A stretch of DNA of 10,002 nt from Bog-950 sp964620645 (GTDB taxonomy: Bacteria; Bacteroidota; Bacteroidia; Chitinophagales; LD1). The first letter of the stretch is position 1, and the number at the start of each line of letters is the position of its first letter. This document shows, in pieces, positions 7,213-10,002 of this stretch. Below the pieces are notes generated by a model. The model had not been told where the DNA came from. It saw nothing but the letters and a program-made list of their open reading frames with translations, and did not search any database. The position numbers and the translations under genes were made by a program. Where the stretch lies: the NCBI GenBank assembly GCA_964620645.1, contig CAZUHU010000141.1, forward strand, positions 1 to 10,002, given 5' to 3'.

Positions 7213-9567
7213 ATGAAAAAGTTTTACTGCTTACTTTTTTCCTTTTCATTTTTAATAATGCTTAATGCCCAGCCTACTATAAACCTGGTGCAGGTGGGTA
7301 CCGGTTTCAGCAGGCCGGTGGATATTAAAAACTGTGGTGATGGCCGCATTTTTATAGTAGAAAAGGTTGGCAGAATAAAGATAATGAGCAAAACCGGTGT
7401 GGTTAACAGCACCGCGTTTTTAGATATTACCAACCGCGTGCAAAGCAGTGGTAACGAGCAGGGCTTGCTGGGCCTGGCCTTCAGTCCCAACTTTAAGCAG
7501 GATGGCTACTTCTATGTAAATTATATAAACGGCAGCGGTGCAGGTTCTACCCGCATATCGCGCTTTAGTGTATTGGCCAGCGACAGCAACCAGGCCGACC
7601 CTAACAGCGAAGTGATATTATTGACGTTTACGCAGCCATACACCAATCATAATGGTGGTTCAGTGCAATTTGGGCCAGATGGTTACCTATATGATTCGCA
7701 GGGTGATGGCGGTAGCCAGAACGACCCTAACGGTAACGGGCAAAATACCAATGTGTACCTGGCTAAACTTTTACGCTTAGATGTGCAGAATCAGGCAACT
7801 TATGCTATACCCGCTGATAACCCTTTCGCAGGCCAGGCAAACAGCAAGCCGGAAGTTTGGGCTTACGGTTTGCGCAACCCGTGGAGAATAAGCTTTGACC
7901 GCATTACCGGTGATTTATGGATAGGTGATGTAGGGCAGGGAACCTATGAGGAGATAGACTTTCAGGCCAAAGGCGATACAGGCGGGCATAACTACGGCTG
8001 GCGTTGCCGCGAGGGTATGCATAACACCAGCAACCAAAGCGGTTGCCCCGGCAGTGGCTACACTGAACCTGTGTTTGAATATTCTCACTCCAACTACAGC
8101 AGTTGTTCAGTTACGGGTGGTTATGTTTACAGGGGTGCGCAGTACAACGCTTTATGGGGCCGATATCTTTTTACCGACTACTGCAGCGGCAGATTCTGGA
8201 GCGTAAAGCAAACCGGCCCTAATACTTTTGACCCCGATACTTTACAGGATTTTACCAATAACCAATACATGAGTTTTGGTGAAGACAATAACGGCGAATT
8301 GTATGTTGCGGCTGAAAACGGGGGAATATACCGTATAACGGAGAGCAGCGATTGTAAGCCGGTGGCCTTCATTTCGTTTAGCGATTCAACTTCGCTTTGT
8401 GCGGGCGAGAAGCTGGTTGCTTTAAAAGGAGACACCATAGATTACGAATGGTATAACAGCAGCGGAGCGATTGTGGGTGTTACCGGTAATGAGTATGAAG
8501 TGCCGGCCAGTGGTTGGTATAAAGTGCGTGCAGTACAAGCCAACACAGGTTGCAGCTCGATGAGCGATTCTATTTATGTAACTTTAAACCAGCCAACGGC
8601 GTTAGTGCCTTGTAATTGTAATACCGACCAGTGCGCTGATTTTGGCTCTACTTCATTGAGCAACTTTATTACACCAACAGGCGGCGTATTTAGCGGCAGT
8701 GGTGTAAGCGGCAGTAATTTTAACCCCGGCGTAGCGGGTGTGGGTACGCATAGCATCAGCTATACGTATGAAAATCAATTTGGCTGTGTGTCCTCTACAA
8801 GTTTTTCAATTTTAGTAAAAGATACTACTGCACTTACCTTACCAGGTGCTAACCTTAATTACTGTAGTGTTGATACGGCTGTTTCAATAAGTGGTATAGT
8901 TCAGCCGGGTGGCGGAGTATTTAACAGCAACCTGGTAACCAACGATACCATCTTTCATCCGAATGCCGCAGGTGCAGGCATGTTGAGTTTGCCGTATAGC
9001 TATACTGCTGCTAATGGATGCACTTCAGCTATCAGCATTAACTTGCAGGTGGGCGATTCTTCTGCTTTGAGCCTGAATGCTACTACACAACAGTACTGCG
9101 ACAATGAAACGCAGGTTGCTTTGGATACGGTGTTTAGCCCAGCCGGCGGTGTGTATGCAGGAACAGGAGTTACAGGTAATACGTTTAATGCTTCTGCTGC
9201 CGGAGTAGGTGTGCACAGCATTAATTATAGTTACACCAATAGCTTTGGATGCGTATCAAGCGCGGATTATAATTTTACTGTTGCTGTTTGCGGTGGTATT
9301 TCTGAACTAGCGGCAGATATAAATCTTCAAGTAAGTCCTAACCCTAATAAAGGATTATTCAGCATTACCTTAAAATCGGATAAGCGTGGCGAAGTACAGT
9401 TACAGTTGTTTGACGCTGTTGGCAGAGTTTGCTGGAGTAAGAATGTGAACCTGAATAACTCGCCTGTAGTTGCCGATGTAGATGTGCAAGGATTAGCTAA
9501 AGGAAACTATTCTCTTATTACTACCATGAACGGCAGAAAAATGAGCCACAAGGTTGTATTGCAATAG
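7213..9567 (+). CDS. T9SS-secreted PQQ-dependent sugar dehydrogenase-like protein (glucose/sorbosone dehydrogenase family)
   Basis: This is a 784-residue exported protein. The signal peptide covers residues 1-19, with likely cleavage after LNA. Residues about 22-376 form a six-bladed propeller of the GSDH family: SRPVDI, QGLLGLAFSPNF, NHNGGSVQFGPDG with His146, GDGGSQNDP, GLRNPWRISFDR with Arg221, GDLWIGDVGQ, NYGWRCREG and GGYVYRG. Known members oxidise sugars with PQQ and calcium and pass electrons to an external acceptor; the sugar cannot be named here, and some homologues are not sugar enzymes. Residues about 380-459 are an Ig/PKD-like segment with cysteines. Residues 460-693 are three tandem repeats, and from about 697 a T9SS type A sorting domain has SPNP at 708-711. 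The protein should thus be displayed on, or released from, the cell surface. It has its own candidate promoter and terminator. No PQQ synthesis gene lies in the window. Confidence 0.92.
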   Translation: MKKFYCLLFSFSFLIMLNAQPTINLVQVGTGFSRPVDIKNCGDGRIFIVEKVGRIKIMSKTGVVNSTAFLDITNRVQSSGNEQGLLGLAFSPNFKQDGYFYVNYINGSGAGSTRISRFSVLASDSNQADPNSEVILLTFTQPYTNHNGGSVQFGPDGYLYDSQGDGGSQNDPNGNGQNTNVYLAKLLRLDVQNQATYAIPADNPFAGQANSKPEVWAYGLRNPWRISFDRITGDLWIGDVGQGTYEEIDFQAKGDTGGHNYGWRCREGMHNTSNQSGCPGSGYTEPVFEYSHSNYSSCSVTGGYVYRGAQYNALWGRYLFTDYCSGRFWSVKQTGPNTFDPDTLQDFTNNQYMSFGEDNNGELYVAAENGGIYRITESSDCKPVAFISFSDSTSLCAGEKLVALKGDTIDYEWYNSSGAIVGVTGNEYEVPASGWYKVRAVQANTGCSSMSDSIYVTLNQPTALVPCNCNTDQCADFGSTSLSNFITPTGGVFSGSGVSGSNFNPGVAGVGTHSISYTYENQFGCVSSTSFSILVKDTTALTLPGANLNYCSVDTAVSISGIVQPGGGVFNSNLVTNDTIFHPNAAGAGMLSLPYSYTAANGCTSAISINLQVGDSSALSLNATTQQYCDNETQVALDTVFSPAGGVYAGTGVTGNTFNASAAGVGVHSINYSYTNSFGCVSSADYNFTVAVCGGISELAADINLQVSPNPNKGLFSITLKSDKRGEVQLQLFDAVGRVCWSKNVNLNNSPVVADVDVQGLAKGNYSLITTMNGRKMSHKVVLQ
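8590..9291 (+). repeat. three tandem 77-78-residue repeats in the PQQ dehydrogenase-like protein
   Basis: Residues 460-693 hold three copies, aligned by TAL at 462, TAL at 539 and SAL at 617, so the period is 77 and then 78 residues. Each copy has Gly-Gly-Val then Phe or Tyr (GGVFSGSGV, GGVFNSN, GGVYAGTGV), an AGVG or AGAG turn, a Tyr-rich strand (ISYTYEN, LPYSYTA, INYSYTN) and a Gly-Cys pair. Copies 1 and 3 are closest to each other (FGCVSS in both). They are probably Ig-like stalk or carbohydrate-contact modules; the function is not established. Confidence 0.85.
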
Positions 9568-9579
9568 AAATTAAAACTC

Positions 9580-9608
9580 AATCCCTCTGCGTTATGCAGG
9601 GGGATTTT
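9580..9608 (+). terminator. probable intrinsic terminator after the PQQ dehydrogenase gene
   Basis: AATCCCTCTGC and GCAGGGGGATT pair over eleven base pairs with one G-U around a five-base loop, beginning 13 bases after the stop codon. The T run (TTTT, two of them in the stem) is short, so termination may be partial. It separates this gene from the next, which starts 18 bases further on. Confidence 0.72.
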
Positions 9609-9625
9609 CATAACTGTTTATTTGC

Positions 9626-10002
9626 ATGAAAAGCGTATTTCTTTTTCTGTTTAGTTTGTCAGTAATTGCCTGCGGTGCGCAGGATTTATTCAGCCTTGAG
9701 CTGGTTCCCTCATCTTTAACTGCACCACCGGCAGTTCATTCAGGCGCTTTTGGCGAATACCAGGGCAAATGGTTTTTTATAGGTGGCCGCAAGAATGGCC
9801 TGCATGGGTTTCAGCCGCCATTTTCTTTTCCAACAAGCGGAAGAAACGACAGTATCTTTATAGTGGACCCTGCGCTGAACCAACGCTGGAGCGCGGATGT
9901 ATTTACATTGGCCGATAGTATACGTGAGGCAATAACCTCCAGCAATATGGAGTTCTATTTGCAGGATTCCACGCTTTATATGGTAGGCGGTTACGGCTGG
10001 AA
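9626..10002 (+). CDS. exported Kelch-like protein, N-terminal part (3' partial)
   Basis: An open frame starts at the ATG at 9626 and runs off the right edge after 125 full codons. The first 15 residues are a hydrophobic signal sequence. Val-Ile-Ala-Cys at 13-16 fits a lipobox, so it may be a lipoprotein anchored at Cys16; cleavage by signal peptidase I near Gly-Ala-Gln is the alternative. After that, KWFFIGGRKNG (Gly-Gly at 53-54) and STLYMVGGYGW (Gly-Gly at 121-122) have the hydrophobic strand plus Gly-Gly pattern of Kelch propeller blades. A long segment between them (SIFIVDPALN) looks like the strand that names an item in such repeats. The rest of the protein, including any T9SS domain, is outside the window. 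No Shine-Dalgarno sequence is seen. The frame call is firm; the Kelch call is moderate. Confidence 0.78.
   Translation, partial: MKSVFLFLFSLSVIACGAQDLFSLELVPSSLTAPPAVHSGAFGEYQGKWFFIGGRKNGLHGFQPPFSFPTSGRNDSIFIVDPALNQRWSADVFTLADSIREAITSSNMEFYLQDSTLYMVGGYGW

Noticed and set aside
9000..9221. Antisense open frames across the tandem repeats of the PQQ protein (also 8574-8756)
   Set aside because: Similar antisense frames recur at the equivalent place in two repeat copies, which is expected from the repeat itself, not from separate genes.

Overview
The window looks like chromosomal DNA of a Bacteroidota bacterium, perhaps a Chitinophagales- or Sphingobacteriales-like environmental species; the order is a guess. 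Three things point there. Two large secreted proteins end in type IX secretion system (T9SS) type A sorting domains, a signature of this phylum. The genes lack Shine-Dalgarno sequences and start after A-rich stretches. The DUF4105 protein and the AddB-like nuclease have the form usual in this group.

Left part (1-3490): a 5'-truncated plus-strand gene for an AddB-like helicase/nuclease keeps its Fe-S PD-(D/E)XK nuclease domain. It converges, with 5 bases between the stops, on a compact minus-strand cluster read yqgE/algH -> DUF4105 membrane protein -> alpha/beta-hydrolase. The gaps there are about 13 bases and then a 4-base ATGA overlap, so this is probably one operon. These look like housekeeping or envelope functions, and no sequence feature shows a shared pathway.

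Middle and right part (3491-10002): a divergent intergenic region leads into three plus-strand genes for exported proteins. The first encodes an 1131-residue T9SS cargo protein: a plastocyanin-like copper domain, a lamin-tail-like domain, three Calx-beta domains, a second lamin-tail domain, two more Calx-beta domains and the sorting domain. A strong intrinsic terminator follows. The second encodes a 784-residue T9SS cargo protein with a PQQ-dependent glucose/sorbosone dehydrogenase-type propeller, an Ig/PKD-like segment, three tandem repeats of 77-78 residues and the sorting domain. It too is followed by a terminator hairpin. The third gene is cut by the right edge and encodes an exported, probably Kelch-type protein with a possible lipobox.

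Each of the two T9SS genes has its own terminator, so they are probably separate transcription units. A cupredoxin-bearing surface protein next to a probable secreted PQQ dehydrogenase suggests, as speculation, an extracellular redox pair. I found no RNA genes, CRISPR arrays, insertion sequences or phage genes, and no stretch over 300 bases lacks a gene.
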